A stretch of 64,000 nucleotides of DNA from Eimeria necatrix. Lineage: Eukaryota > Apicomplexa > Conoidasida > Eucoccidiorida > Eimeriidae. This document shows, piece by piece, positions 10,620 to 21,911 of this stretch. The notes under the pieces were generated by a model. That model was given only the letters and a program-made list of their open reading frames with translations. It made no database searches and was not told where the DNA came from. The stretch spans positions 1 through 64,000 of the forward strand of contig NW_013651677.1 of the NCBI RefSeq assembly GCF_000499385.1, read 5' to 3'. Position 1 is the first letter of the stretch; the number at the start of each line of letters is the position of its first letter. The position numbers and the translations under genes are program-made.

Positions 10620-13600
10620 TCACAGAATGTATGCAGTGGTAGTGGCAGTCCCTGTGAGCCACAGCATCAGTAGTAGGACCATAGATAGAGTGCACCGGGG
10701 TCGTCCTCCTGTATAGGTTGGATCGTACCCTCTCTCTGGCGTAGGATATTCTGGCGTGAATGGACCGGGCACAGTGTCGTAGTAACTCAAGGCGCGCCAC
10801 AAGTTAACTACTCCGTTCGTTCCAACAGCTCCTGCAGACAGCACTGGGACGTCTGACACAGCAAATCAGATTACGTTGCCATACCACGAAAATTGCGTGA
10901 TGCATTCACATTGGCAGGCGACTTATTGGTATGTCGAAGGCATACCCGCCAAGGCTTTGGATCCCGTCACAGAATACATTATGGCTTGCTCTACTTTCCT
11001 GCTTGCCGGCTCGGTGGATACCTGCCATCCTATGGGGTTGGTTCTCTCGAAATATCCCCAAAGAGCGGCAGCCATTCCTGCTACAACTGGCGCGGCGAAG
11101 GAGGTGCCGTCGGAGTAAGTGTAGCCTGAAACAGCTCGAGCACCACGAGTGGCGGGGTCTACTTATGTTTCGTTTGCGCAAAGCAAGTTTTCAACGTGCT
11201 GGACCCATTGCTAGGGGCTCCAAGTTGGGGAACCTCATCAAGGTGTGAGCCAGCACTGGAGAAGATGCTTTGCTCTTGGGGCTATCGCTTTGCCCTAAAG
11301 AAGCTAGGGAAAAACCTGTTGGAAACTCACAAGAAGTGCAGCGCCGGTTCCCTGAGTTAGCTCTATAATTCGTCCCAGCATATATTAAGGTCCCAGGAGC
11401 TGCAACGTCAACACTTCTACTTCCGTAGTTGGAAAAGGAAGCCCTGAAGCCCGATATATCGCTTGCCATGACGTTGACCAGCCCGCGTAAGCGGAATGCC
11501 CCAGGAGTGAAACTGAGAAGATTTGTAATGCAAGCAGTAGCTGCCAGAACCGCTCTTTGGAGCAAGTGCAAGCAAAGTTGATCATCAATCACTCTTCTAC
11601 CAATAATAGTCTACAGAATTCAAGCAACTGGGAATGACCATATTCCCATCTGGATTAGTTTGCATTCACTGACACTCGCATTCGGAGCTCACTAGCATCT
11701 TTCGTTTTCGTCAATATTACACCCTGCATTTCCCGCCGCTGTGACAATCAAGTGGTCATGTCTAAGCGCACGTAGAAATGCTTCATATTCCGCAGAGACG
11801 AACCTGATTTGTCACGAGCAGCGCATCTTTACAGGCTATTTAAAGCATGATGACAATTCCGGCATGCAAGAAGATGGCACCTGCATGCTTGAAAAGGATA
11901 ACCCACTGGGTACTGTATCGCGCAAATGCTAGTTCACATGAACTGTCTGAAGTCATTTTGCCGCAGGCGTAACAAGGTTGATGCTGCTTTTACCCCGGCC
12001 CGCCGTAAGAGTGGTTTGAGATCCGGGCCTTCATCTTCACCGCGTAGTCAAGAGCCGGGATAGTTGCAGAGGTCCAGACACCTCGCTCGCTCCCAACACG
12101 AAGACACATCACCGTCGGATTAGGGAGAACACCTCGGCCTCCCTTTCCGTCATGAGCACGAGCAGCCGCCACGGAGGTGACTGATGTGCCGTGACCGGAA
12201 TCATCTGTAAACGGGTGTCCATTGTCTTCAACAAAATTCTGGCATGACAGGCAAAGAAACAACACCGTTGGAAAGCCTACGGCATACGTAGTGGTGCACC
12301 ATAATTTTTTGGGGAACTAACTACTTAGCGTGACACGTTCTTAACTAAGCAATTGCTCCACGGTTTGAACACAAAGATACCCAAAAGTTTGTATTCAGCA
12401 TAAAATCGGGAAAATTGACCATCCCTTTTTTATAAGCGCAAAAGAACCTGTCCCGTTGCCCATAACGCTCACTAGCGTCCCATAAAATACCACTGCTTCC
12501 TCAAAAGCAAGTCACCCCACACAGCTCTGACTCCCAATGTGCTCTGTAACAGTGCAAGTCGATTTTAGCTACTTCACCGCTGCCGTATATTTGCATGAAG
12601 ATGCTGCACTTCAATGCTTTTCTTGAAACACGCTTTTCTTGGGACTAAACGAGGTGGGCATGAGAATAACTTTCTTACCCAGCCAAAGCAGTCGTCAATA
12701 TAGCCATTTCCATCATTATCGATGCCATCAGAGCAATCTGTCTCGCCTGCATTGTCCCAAAATATGCTCTTTGCAATATCAAAGTCGTCAATAAAGTCTT
12801 GGTGCAAATAGCATCCAGTATCCAATATCGCCAGCACCACAGGGTTTGTATCTGCTCCAAACAAAACCCAAGTCCTTGTAGTGCTATAGAAACTTTATAG
12901 TGGTATTCTGCTTGAGCGGTCACCGTTGTGTAGTCAATGTAGCCATCAGCGCTTTTCCATAGTGAACACGTATGTTCACTGGGAAAGCAGCCGCCAAAGC
13001 ATTGCGTTAAAGTGCTTCGTAATCGAGAAGGCAGTCTTTCCAGTGCTCCTAGTGAGGTGCGCTACTAGTGCTGGCATTAGTTCAGCGTCTGTCCATTTTG
13101 ATCCATTTTTACTTACTTTCTGTCGCCTCTAATTTCTGCCATGTCCTGTCGGCTTCAACGGTAAAATTCCCAAAAAACGAGTGCAAGTACCACTGTCTCA
13201 TTTGAAAAGGATCGCCAAGTAAGCCTGACGGGGCCCGCAAAAGCTGAGGCGACGTTGCACCGTTGTTGACTGTACCTTTTATGAGCTCTTGCAGTGACTT
13301 GTTCCCTTGTGAATTTGCCGCTAGTGAACTCAGCCGTTGAACATCTACCTTCCGGTCCAACGATATCTTGTCTACGCACGCTATGGCAGCAGTTATTACC
13401 CTTCCGAGCGCCCCTGCCACCTCATCTGTGCCACTGGAGAGCGATTTCGCCACTTCCCTAATTTTGGGCAGAAAGTCAAGAGTCGGTTGGTCTGACTGTG
13501 CGTCACACACAGATATGAACAAAGGAAGTTGAAGCGTGCCGCTTACTCCTTGCAGTCGGACAGAGCCTGGGAATTGAAATCCGCTGTCGTGGTGTTCTTT

Positions 13601-14641
13601 TCAGCACGTCATCATTCAATTTGCTGCTGCAAAGCTCAAATGGTGAGAAGGCCGGAAACTCTGCTCAACAACTTAGGGGCTGCTGAGGCTATTCAAGATA
13701 TATGCTCACAGTGCTGGTGCTGATGCGAAGAATATCTGTGTTAAGAGCTCCGTAATACGCTGCCTTCATCGACGGGCCTTCTAAATACCTCATTCTGAGC
13801 CGGTCCCGGCAGTTCGCTAAACAACCTGTTAGGCTCAGGCCAAGCTTGGCATGCAACCCTAGAGCTCGTGCAAAAACCCAGAGGGCAAGGTGACGCCCGT
13901 TTACGACCTCACGGGTCGAATGTTCCTGCAGCTCGTTTGCTCCCACGCGGTCTTGCATATATACTCCACCACGAAGAAGCACAACGCGGCCCTGGAGGGC
14001 GCTGTCTCTTGCACCAAATACCTGAAGCGGAAAGGTTTCCCTACTTTGAAGCTCATGCAAGGACGGCGGCACTTTCTTTGGCAGGCCTTGCAAGCACTTA
14101 GGGTCCCACGCAACTATGAGTCGGGACTGTTTTTTTCCATGTTCTTGCTTCCCCCACAGATCTGCGAGGTCCTGCACCAAAATTGTTAAATGGAGAAAAT
14201 GACGAGGTCTCCGTGGGGCTGTTTGTTGCGATTTGCGACGAGAAGCACGAAAAAGAGGAAAATACAGTTTTTGCCATTTTGGCTGCACAGAATACTTCCT
14301 GATAAATTTTGCCAGCTGAACGGAGGCCAGGTGCTTGCCTCTCGAAAATTACTTCTGGTCTTGAGGGGGCCGTAAGTAGCCGTATCATCTTCCTTGCCAT
14401 GGTGCTTGTACGCTCCCGAACCGCATCTCTTCCTGCGCTGTTCAGGGTCCTGAGGAAGCCGCTGCCTACGCTCCTGAAGGTAAAAGCTGGCGCAAAGGGA
14501 TGCGCGCAGATGCTCTCGCCGTAAGGCTTCACTGTTAGCAAGCGGCGTTTGCTCAGTGACCTCGTTGGAGCCACAAGAGAACGCCTTGGCAAGAAGCAGC
14601 ACCCCGATTGCCTTCAATGTGCACAGTCTCAGAGCATACAT
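10620..14641 (-). CDS. Subtilisin-like serine protease (S8), secreted, multi-exon
   Basis: Reading leftward, the ATG at 14641 opens a hydrophobic signal-like N-terminus (LCTLKAIGVLLLAKAFS). Later exons supply a probable prodomain (about 14171-13710 and 13495-13117), the Asp motif VVLAILDTGCYLHQDF followed by a calcium-loop-like DGIDNDGNGYIDD (about 12830-12690), the His motif DDSGHGTSVTSV with oxyanion-hole ISNHSYGG (about 12250-12000), FSNYGSRSVDVAAPGT (about 11450), and the Ser motif SDGTSFAAPVVAGMAA (about 11115-11065). The last exon begins about 10862 (DVPVLSAGAVGTNGVVNLW) and ends in a hydrophobic tail, TLSMVLLLMLWLTG, which could be a membrane or GPI-anchor signal. All three catalytic residues are present, so the enzyme should be active. 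Coccidian homologues include the microneme surface protease SUB1, but which paralogue this is was not settled. Exon ends in the N-terminal third are uncertain. Confidence 0.85.
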
Positions 14642-15739
14642 TCTCCTTTCCAAGAAATCTGTTGAAATACTTACTTCTTCTGCTTACAGTGAAATATGAT
14701 GCCCTGCTGTACTCAGTTCTGCCTAGTGATTGTGCATATGATGCCGCTTATAGGAAGCGGCATTGGGATGGGAAGATAAGGGAAAACTAAGATGCTCAAG
14801 TCCCGGAAAGACTACCACAGAATGTTCTGACTACAGTTTGGTGTTAATTCGAATCCCTTCGCATCGTCAGCTCAGGCAGAGGGAACTCCGACGTAGCAAA
14901 AGCCGCACAAATGGTCGGTCAGTCTATAATGCAGCCCCTTCCTTCATGAATGCTTCAAGCATCTGGCAACGCATTTTGTGAAAGCAGTTACACTCGCTTT
15001 TACCAAATCTACTCTTCACTGCACCATGTGCATGTGTGCCCCTCCCGAGTGTTAATAGACTCGAAGCCGCACTGCGTTAACAATGCGATCCGTCGAGTGG
15101 CTTTCTGACACTCAGTAAAAAATGAAAAACGACTCGCACTCAAAAAGTTAGGCCTGGTGGGCTAAGCTTTTTGCTCCAAGTCAAAGCGTACGGAGCTGCA
15201 CTGAGTAAATGTTCAAACATGAAGGCAGCGCAAGTAAACAGTCGCTAGCATTTATGTTCCCTCTGTCCGCAAGGCCGACAGAAAAACGCAAAATAAAGCG
15301 TCGCAGTATATATGAAATTCCATTTAGAGCTGATGCAAAGTTCACTGCCCCGTTGGGACTAGGGGTCATTTCTTGAGACGTGACAGCAACCCCACCAGCG
15401 CCAGCAGTACGTGCAAGACAGCCAGCGGCAGCATTCGCCACCTAGGAATCCTTTTTACTACTCAGAAGTGCGTTTCGTATTTAGTGAGGAGGGTGAGAGG
15501 TATTTGGCTTGAAAGCCATGCTACGGCAAGCGACGGAGAAAAATGTGAAGTCGCCTGAACCGAACACCCGTTCTGGTTATCACCGAAAGCCTCAGACCTT
15601 TTACATAGTCGTCTCTGTAGATATCTTCATAATTTTCCGCACCTTATGCAAGTTCCCGATTCCATGAATACCCTGTCGCAGTTCCGACGGCCAGTGGCAA
15701 CAACAGATTGCGGACTTCACTGCGTGGAAGCGCTGGCCG
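14642..15739. other. Divergent intergenic region, subtilisin to PRMT
   Basis: The 1.1 kb between the subtilisin start (minus) and the PRMT start (plus) should contain both promoters. A short perfect inverted repeat with 9-bp arms (ATGCCGCTT/AAGCGGCAT) and a 5-base loop lies at 14741-14763. A possible subtilisin-like remnant at 15181-15441 is listed separately. No promoter consensus was recognised. Confidence 0.4.
15181..15441 (-). pseudogene. Possible subtilisin C-terminal remnant (weak)
   Basis: Reading leftward after a CCTAG acceptor-like site, one frame gives VANAAAGCLARTAG and then SPNGAVNFASALN. These resemble the post-serine helix and the final GTNGVVNLWRAL-type segment of the neighbouring subtilisin. 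No catalytic motif is found nearby, so this could be a decayed second copy or chance similarity. It lies 0.5-0.8 kb upstream of the intact protease on the same strand. Confidence 0.15.
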
Positions 15740-18351
15740 TTGTTCACGGAAGCAACAACCATGGCAGGGGCAATCTTGTCGACTGAGCGCCGAGGCCGGG
15801 AAATCGAGCACAAGCAGGATAGGGCAGCCTCTTCGAGGGTGGTTCCCCGCTGCCGTTCTCGCTGCACGAGGGGAACCCCGATCCCTGCGCGACTCAGCAC
15901 TACAAGCAGCGGCAGTGTCGGCACGAGCACGCGAAAACGGGAGAGTGAGGTGCCTGATCCTCACTGTGACAAGGAGAACTCATGTTGCAACGTAGCCGGG
16001 GTAGATAGTGGTGCAGCCACCAGTCCCAGCAGCGCTTGCAGTGCAAATACCGGCAGGCCACCTAAGCTTCAACGCAGACTTACCAGCAATGCTTCAGCCA
16101 TGCATGGTGCGCCAACAACTCATGGCTCACATGACAGAAAGGGAGATGATTCCGGAGGGGACAGCGGGGCACCACGACTGCATCGCGAGTTAAAAGGGCT
16201 AATTCACGCGATGCCTTTGAAAAGCCGCCGCGTTTCTGCATACTTCCCTGACTGGAACCTCAAACAAAAACTTGATTACCTGCTGAAGATGGGCGTGGTC
16301 GCGACAACTAAAGTAAACGAGAGCGAGGAGGTCCATACACTCAGCATCTGCAGCCAGTTCGCAGAAGAAAATCACTTGGCGCTGCTCCAAGACAGTGACA
16401 GGGTGTCGCATTACAGAAAGGTACACGAACCAGCGAGCCCCTGACGTTCAACAGTTTTTCTGGTTATTACACGGTATTATTGGTCAGAAAATGACGTTTG
16501 GTTTGGATGCTGCTATTTGTTTTTGTCTCTTCATTACAGTAGCTTCAGTTCTGCATTAGAAATTAGCCTTTGTCGTTTGCTCACTTTGAGATTCAGGGTT
16601 TCTTTTCTAGTGCTTATGGTTGGAGTCTCTATTTGGCATGCAGAATTTGGTCAGTGGGGGGTACGTGGGTTATTTAGAGCCCGGCAGATGAAGACTGTCG
16701 TCTCCTGTTTTCTGTGTTATAGGCGATGCACTGGGTAGGAGATCCTTCTAGTGGAGGCAAGAAACTAGTAGAAGGACGTCGAGTGCTCGAAATTGGCACG
16801 GGTCCGATATGTTTACTCTCCATAAATGCAGTAAATGCAGGCGCCAAACACGTTGTGGCCCTAGAGGCATCTCGCCCTTCCCATTGCCGGGCCAAGAAGT
16901 TTGTAGAGGCGATTGGGATGAGCCACAAAATCGATATCGTGCACGGCTACTCCAAGCGTATCCCGGTTGAGCTGTTCAAGAAACCGGAAGTGGTGATACA
17001 TGAAATCATTGGCGACTTCGCTTCTCAGGAGGGTTAGTTGCCGCCCTTGGCAACTTTCGTCTTTCTTTAAGTAATCGGCATCTGAGCAGTGCCAGTTGGG
17101 TACAAAGTATTCAAAACGCAAACCGACCGTGTGCATCCCACGGTTGTGTACGTTTTTTGGGTGATTTTCAGGGGTTGCAGATGCCCTTCTGGACGTGCAG
17201 GAACGCACAGGCTCCATTCCTTTAAGCATTCCATTTGGCGCGGAAACTCTCATTTGCCCGGCCAGTTTGCCGGAGCCCGAGCATTTCCTTTATCCTGCGC
17301 ATTCTTACGAAGTAAGTCGCGCCTGCATCAACGCTGATAATGTCTTTCAGAGCTGCCGTGCCGTCCTCGTGTATGAACCTGAAGAGAAAGCACCATGTGT
17401 CATCTTGCCTTAACTAGCACTGCAGAGACGGTATCGTAAACGTGTGAATTTTGCATGGTTCATGTTGTTGAGGTAACTGGGAATGCCTATGCCTAGGTGT
17501 GATGTGTTGTCGGGGCTTTTCTTATTTGTAAGGCACGATATTGTAGCAGTAATGGGAGCTTAGCTGCAGTGTCCCCGCAATCTGTGTCTCCATTTCCTCT
17601 TTTTTTCAGGGCCGGAGTATTCTCTCTCCGCGTCGAATTCTTCTCCAATCCGTACGGTTGAACACAAGCCATCTGTTGTTGAGTGAAGAGTTTCAAGCAT
17701 TTGAGACGCTGAAGTTCCAAAGCCCCATGAAAAATCAGATGGAGCAGAGGAAGACGCTCAAGTTTGTGATAAGCAAACCTGGTTCCATGGCGGGGCTTCT
17801 CACTGTCATCAAGGTAAGCATTGAACGAGCAGGGCTCCGCAGGACAAGGTTCCACAGTAGAGGCGCACAGCCAGTCTTTGTCTTGCTAGATGCAAAATCT
17901 ACAGGCCTCTACCACATTAGTAACCAAAGCTCAGAATGAGCCTTCCGGGCTTTCTGTTGCTTTGACCATTGCCATTTAGATTGAAATATACCCTGGGACA
18001 TTCTTTGGGACCTTCCGAAATGGGGAGACGGACTCGTGGTATACATCGTTGGTATTGCTGCCAGAGGAGGTGAAGGTAGAGCCGGGAGACGTTGTCAGCG
18101 TTGAGTCGTGTTCGGACATGCGGAACTACTGCAAAGTCAGCAGCCCCAAATCACCTCTAAAGGCTGGTTCCAAGACAGATATGGGCTTTGTTCTTGTGTC
18201 CAAGCCCACCTACTCTTTCACTGTCAGTATCTACAGGCCATCCTTTAGCTTTCGCAGGGCCTACAGAAGTTTCCCACAGATTGTTGTTCCCTTTGAAGAA
18301 CAGGCGCCAGTTCTCTACGGTGCTACGCGCAAGTATGCAGATAAACGGTAA
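15740..18351 (+). CDS. PRMT-family protein arginine methyltransferase, five exons
   Basis: Transfers methyl groups from S-adenosylmethionine to protein arginines. Exons 15740-16420, 16723-17032, 17172-17311, 17610-17813 and 17980-18351 join in frame with GT-AG ends to give about 568 aa. The N-terminal third is Ser/Arg-rich. SAM motif I is VLEIGTGPICLLS, followed by HVVALEAS. The double-E loop is HEIIGDFASQEG, with the two glutamates separated by eight residues and the Gly at +3, exactly as in PRMTs. In exon 5 the usual THW loop reads DSW, inside IYPGTFFGTFRN...SWYTSLVLLPEEVKVEPGDVV, which fits the PRMT beta barrel. Motif I and the THW variant are atypical, so the subclass (type I, II or III) is not assigned. 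A second ATG at 15761 lies in good context and may be the true start. Confidence 0.85.
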
Positions 18352-19427
18352 CCGTGACGCTGCAGTTTATAATTAACTCTGGACTATTATTGTTTAATGC
18401 ATATGCGGGCAGTTTATGCCCGTCTGACTGTCAACAGCGCTCTGTGGAAGCAACCTGACTTCGAAGTCACGTTTATATTCTATGAGTGTAACGTCAATAT
18501 TGTCGAAAGCCTTCGAACGCCGCTGAAGTCTGCGGCAGAGCATTGTTCTTCCGAGTGGACAGAGCTGTCTGACAACACCGCTGAATTTGGAGTATTGCAC
18601 AGGCAGGCCTACACAGCGATTCTCGCTATTCTCTGCAAGACTGCTCGGCTTCATAGTACGTTAGGCTTCATAGTACTTTACAGAGCTTACCCGAGCACAG
18701 CAATAACTGAATTTAAAGGAAGGCCATCAGGCCCTACTCTGTGTCAGCTCATGTTGAGGACGCGTGCGCCCTGCTGTAGCTATCCCGCGACAAGCTATAA
18801 CACTGGAAACTAGAGCTGTTGCCTAGCTAGCTGGGGTGCGTTTGGACCTCCTATGGAAGTATCCGGCTTAGATGACTCCAAAGAAAATCTGGAGCCTCAA
18901 AAGTCCTTTCGATTTCGCACTGTAACGACACTTTCATTTCCCACGAGTGCCGAACAAAAATGTCAACCGTATTTGCACTTAGCACTTATCACGCCAAGTC
19001 GCACCACTTACAGGCGACTCCACCAGTTACGTTGAATATAGTAGACATATTGTGCGCGCCTTCTGTAGTGCCATAGTACTTGACAGTGTTCCAGGGTTTG
19101 GGAACGCTGTACTGTTCTATAGCTTGTTCATTCGTGACGGGTGTCCCCATGTGCCATAAAAGTCATTGCACACCTCAAAACCACGATTTCTTCTTCGAAT
19201 TGAATCAGCCGCTGCATGTTGTGCTCAGTGGCTCACTGACATCCCTCTATGGAGCTTGCTCCTGATTCACAGCTTTTGAGGAACACGCCTCTTCAGCAGC
19301 ACATGATCCAGAGTGCACTGGACTGCAATGTCTTTCTTGCAGAGAACAACCCTGCTCCTCGCAGCATGCCGCTCCTTTCTCCTCGCTGCTTGCCTCCTGT
19401 TTGCTTGCAGTCATGTTCACTTGGTAG
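18352..19427. other. Convergent intergenic region, PRMT to serpin
   Basis: This stretch should contain the 3' UTRs of the plus-strand PRMT and the minus-strand serpin. A 138-codon ATG frame at 18397-18813 (+) has no recognisable domain and is probably fortuitous. A 13-bp direct repeat (GGCTTCATAGTAC) occurs twice near 18648 and 18665. Nothing else was recognised. Confidence 0.4.
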
Positions 19428-20675
19428 TTACTGCTGTGCTGCTGCCGGGTCTGCCACGCGGCCACTAAAGAGGGTTAAGTTGGTTTCACCATCTACGAAG
19501 CGCAGCTGGAAGACAAAAGGCTTGTCAATGATAACTTTTATAGGTGTCTTGGGCATTGGCATCGCGCGAAGCATCATGATCATTGCAGACGCAGCTGTTG
19601 CCTCTGTCCCTTCTTCGTTGACGTCGATGTCTGCCTGGTGAACAAAAGAAGAAACAAACAGGTCACGGTCTCCCGTCATTCCAGAGAAGTCTGCCTTGTC
19701 CACTCTGAACATGTCCGTGGCTCCCATGTTTCCAAAGATCTCAGTGAGATCGACTTTGTTGTCGTCTGCGGACAGCTTGAACTTGGGCACAGTGAGGTGC
19801 ACTTCTTCTTCGAAACTCCTGTCGTTGGCGCTGGACTCCATGTCAGATATCGCGGTCTCAATTAGCTGAGGGTCGTCGACCATGGCCTTCTCGAAGCTTG
19901 CCAAGTCGTCTGGCATGAACAAGTACAGACGAAGGCGGGCGTCCGAGTATGGTAGGCCAACAGCAAGGAATTCCTTCTTCATAGTGACCAAAAGGGGGGC
20001 CTTATCCATCTTCCCCCTCATGAACATAACCTGCTTCGGTCCAGCAGGTGTAAAGAAGACGCCTTGTGAGGTAGCAACATCACTGAACTGGGTGAGCCAA
20101 GGCGCTTTGAAGTACAAAGCGTTGACCAAGACCAGGCGCGTCTGTGCTCCAAGGGCTGATGGACTCACAAGGTTCTTGATATGTTCGCGTGTGGTGGCGG
20201 CAACAAAAGCATTGATTTTCTCAGCAGCAGCCGCCCCGTCCGAAAAATCAATGGTCTCGGCCTCGTGTTTTTCACCCTCAAGTTGCTTCTTAAACTTGTT
20301 GAACTGCTTATTATTTTCCAGGCCAGGATGCACGTAGAGCCGGTTGGCCACATCGATAGTTACCGCGCCGTCTTTCCGTGGTGGCTGTATCAGTTCGGGA
20401 ATTTCAAAGCTTTCATTGGGACCGACCAGTGCGTCCATCTGTGCCTTAGTTTGTCCCGCTGCTCCCTTTTGTGCCGCATGAAAAACGCTAAAAATGCTAA
20501 AAGGGGAAAACACGAAGTTTGGCTTGGCCGCAATCCTAGCGCCTGCGATTTCGCCATACAGGCGCTCCGCGGTGATCCTTGAAGGCTCCATTGCGCTTGT
20601 CATGGAAGTGAAGGGAAAAGCACCAGCTACAGCAAAGGCCAAATAAACGCCTTTTAGCTTACTTAGCAGAGCCAT
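19428..20675 (-). CDS. Secreted serpin (serine protease inhibitor, I4)
   Basis: Single-exon gene of 415 codons, the normal serpin length. The ATG at 20675 begins a signal peptide (KGVYLAFAVAGAFPFTS). Serpin hallmarks follow: FVFSPFSIFSVFHAA near the start, VANRLYVHPG, LVLVNALYFKAPW, LHLTVPKF-like HLTVPKFKL, and the C-terminal FQLRFVDGETNLTLFSGRV. The reactive-centre loop begins with the hinge EEGTEATAASA, whose small residues are typical of inhibitory serpins. Counting from the conserved P17 Glu puts Arg at P1 (MML-R-AMP), which predicts inhibition of trypsin-like or subtilisin-like proteases. Eimeria species are known to express secreted serpins. The target here is inferred only. The gene has no introns and no triplet repeats, unlike most neighbours. 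Confidence 0.95.
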   Translation of the reverse strand: MALLSKLKGVYLAFAVAGAFPFTSMTSAMEPSRITAERLYGEIAGARIAAKPNFVFSPFSIFSVFHAAQKGAAGQTKAQMDALVGPNESFEIPELIQPPRKDGAVTIDVANRLYVHPGLENNKQFNKFKKQLEGEKHEAETIDFSDGAAAAEKINAFVAATTREHIKNLVSPSALGAQTRLVLVNALYFKAPWLTQFSDVATSQGVFFTPAGPKQVMFMRGKMDKAPLLVTMKKEFLAVGLPYSDARLRLYLFMPDDLASFEKAMVDDPQLIETAISDMESSANDRSFEEEVHLTVPKFKLSADDNKVDLTEIFGNMGATDMFRVDKADFSGMTGDRDLFVSSFVHQADIDVNEEGTEATAASAMIMMLRAMPMPKTPIKVIIDKPFVFQLRFVDGETNLTLFSGRVADPAAAQQ

Positions 20676-21400
20676 TTTGATTCAGGCCAAATAGTTTACA
20701 CAAACACAGCAGAAGCAGTACAAGGAGAGGGTACGACGCTCACCACTGGCTGCCCTGGTCGTCCAGGATGACGCCAAGGTACTCCTGAGAGATGAAGCGA
20801 CTCGTTCTTGAATGCACGGAAGCTTGAAAGGTGAATGAAAAAATAAAAATTTAAAAAACGAAGTAAAATGAACTCTTAGTCAGGAACAACGACCACGAGA
20901 AAGCGTTGTCGCGTTGCTTTCTTCTTTTGAGGCCGCTGGCGCCCAGAGTGGCTCTGCGATCGTGGGACACTGGGGCGCCCAGCGCCAACACAAGGAGCCA
21001 CGATGCAACGTCACGCGTCAGAGTCTACACAAAAGGATTGCACATATAATAACAGGGATAAAAATAAGTAAACAAATGCAATTGAACGCCATGGAACGTA
21101 CAGTGAACGCCTTTCGTGGCTTCTAAGGGGGTTGCCTCTTGGGAAGCTCGACTCGGAATGGACGCTCCAATATAGTAGCTCCTGATGCGGCTCCTTTTCT
21201 CTTGCTTTTGACTGTACCCCGCTTTAGTTTATTCCCAAAGTTCGAGCAAATTTGCCACTGTAATAGAACTAACACCATTTTCAACCGTTAGCACCAGTGG
21301 AACCAGTGGAGCCTTGAAGGTTAAGTAAGTCACCTTTAGGCAGAGGGGTTCTAGCTGCCTAAGTTTGTAACTTGAGGTCGTGCGCATTTCTTCGACAGTC
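20676..21400. other. Serpin upstream region
   Basis: Presumed promoter and 5' UTR of the serpin. A short A/T-rich stretch lies near 20835-20870. No further coding sequence or motif was recognised. Confidence 0.4.
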
Positions 21401-21575
21401 GCAATGCGTCTAGAGGGGAATGTTGGCCGCCAGAGAGTGCCGAGACTATCCGGCAAGATACTGAAGAACAGATATCGGTACCGCCTGACCATCTGAAAAG
21501 CCTGTTCATGGCAGATAGGGCTTTGGTACAAGTTCTCGTCACTAGACGCCTTACGGACGAAGACCCTTCATCGTG
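21401..21575 (+). repeat. Direct repeat copy 1 (175 bp)
   Basis: Copy 1 of a 175-bp direct repeat whose second copy is at 21643-21817. By eye there are about five mismatches, that is about 97% identity. Both copies keep one frame open on the plus strand (NASRGECWPPE...). In this copy the frame runs to TGA directly at the repeat end. Confidence 0.9.
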
Positions 21576-21596
21576 AAATGACCCACTCAATCTTTA

Positions 21597-21911
21597 ATGT
21601 TGGAGCCACTTCTTGAGCACGTGCCTCACCGAACTGAAGCGCGCAATGCGTCTAGAGGGGAATGTTGGCCGCCAGAGAGAGCCGAGACTATCCGGCAAGA
21701 TACTGAAGAACAGATATCGGTACCGCCTGACCATCTGAAAAGCCTGTTCATGGCAGATGGGGCTTTGGTACAAGTTCTCGTCACTAGACTCATTACGGAC
21801 GAAGACGCTTCATCGTGTCGGTGGAGGCAAGGCTGTGAGAAAGAAGTTTGGGCCTCTAGGAGGAAGCAGGCACGAAGTCAACAGTCGCAACTAAAGAAAA
21901 GAGATTCTTGA
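21597..21911 (+). CDS. Hypothetical 104-aa frame containing repeat copy 2 (weak)
   Basis: The ATG-initiated frame starts MLEPLLEHVPHR, continues through the repeated segment and ends with a Lys/Arg/Gln-rich tail (RRKQARSQQSQLKKRDS). No known domain is recognised. The frame is kept open in both repeat copies, which hints at coding history, but copy 1 ends in a stop and no splice partners were found. It could equally be a non-coding duplication. Confidence 0.2.
   Translation: MLEPLLEHVPHRTEARNASRGECWPPERAETIRQDTEEQISVPPDHLKSLFMADGALVQVLVTRLITDEDASSCRWRQGCEKEVWASRRKQARSQQSQLKKRDS
21643..21817 (+). repeat. Direct repeat copy 2 (175 bp)
   Basis: Copy 2 of the 175-bp direct repeat, separated from copy 1 by 67 bp. 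It lies inside a 104-codon ATG frame (21597-21911). Differences from copy 1 cluster near the right end (ACTAGACTCAT against ACTAGACGCCT). This is a recent duplication. Confidence 0.9.
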
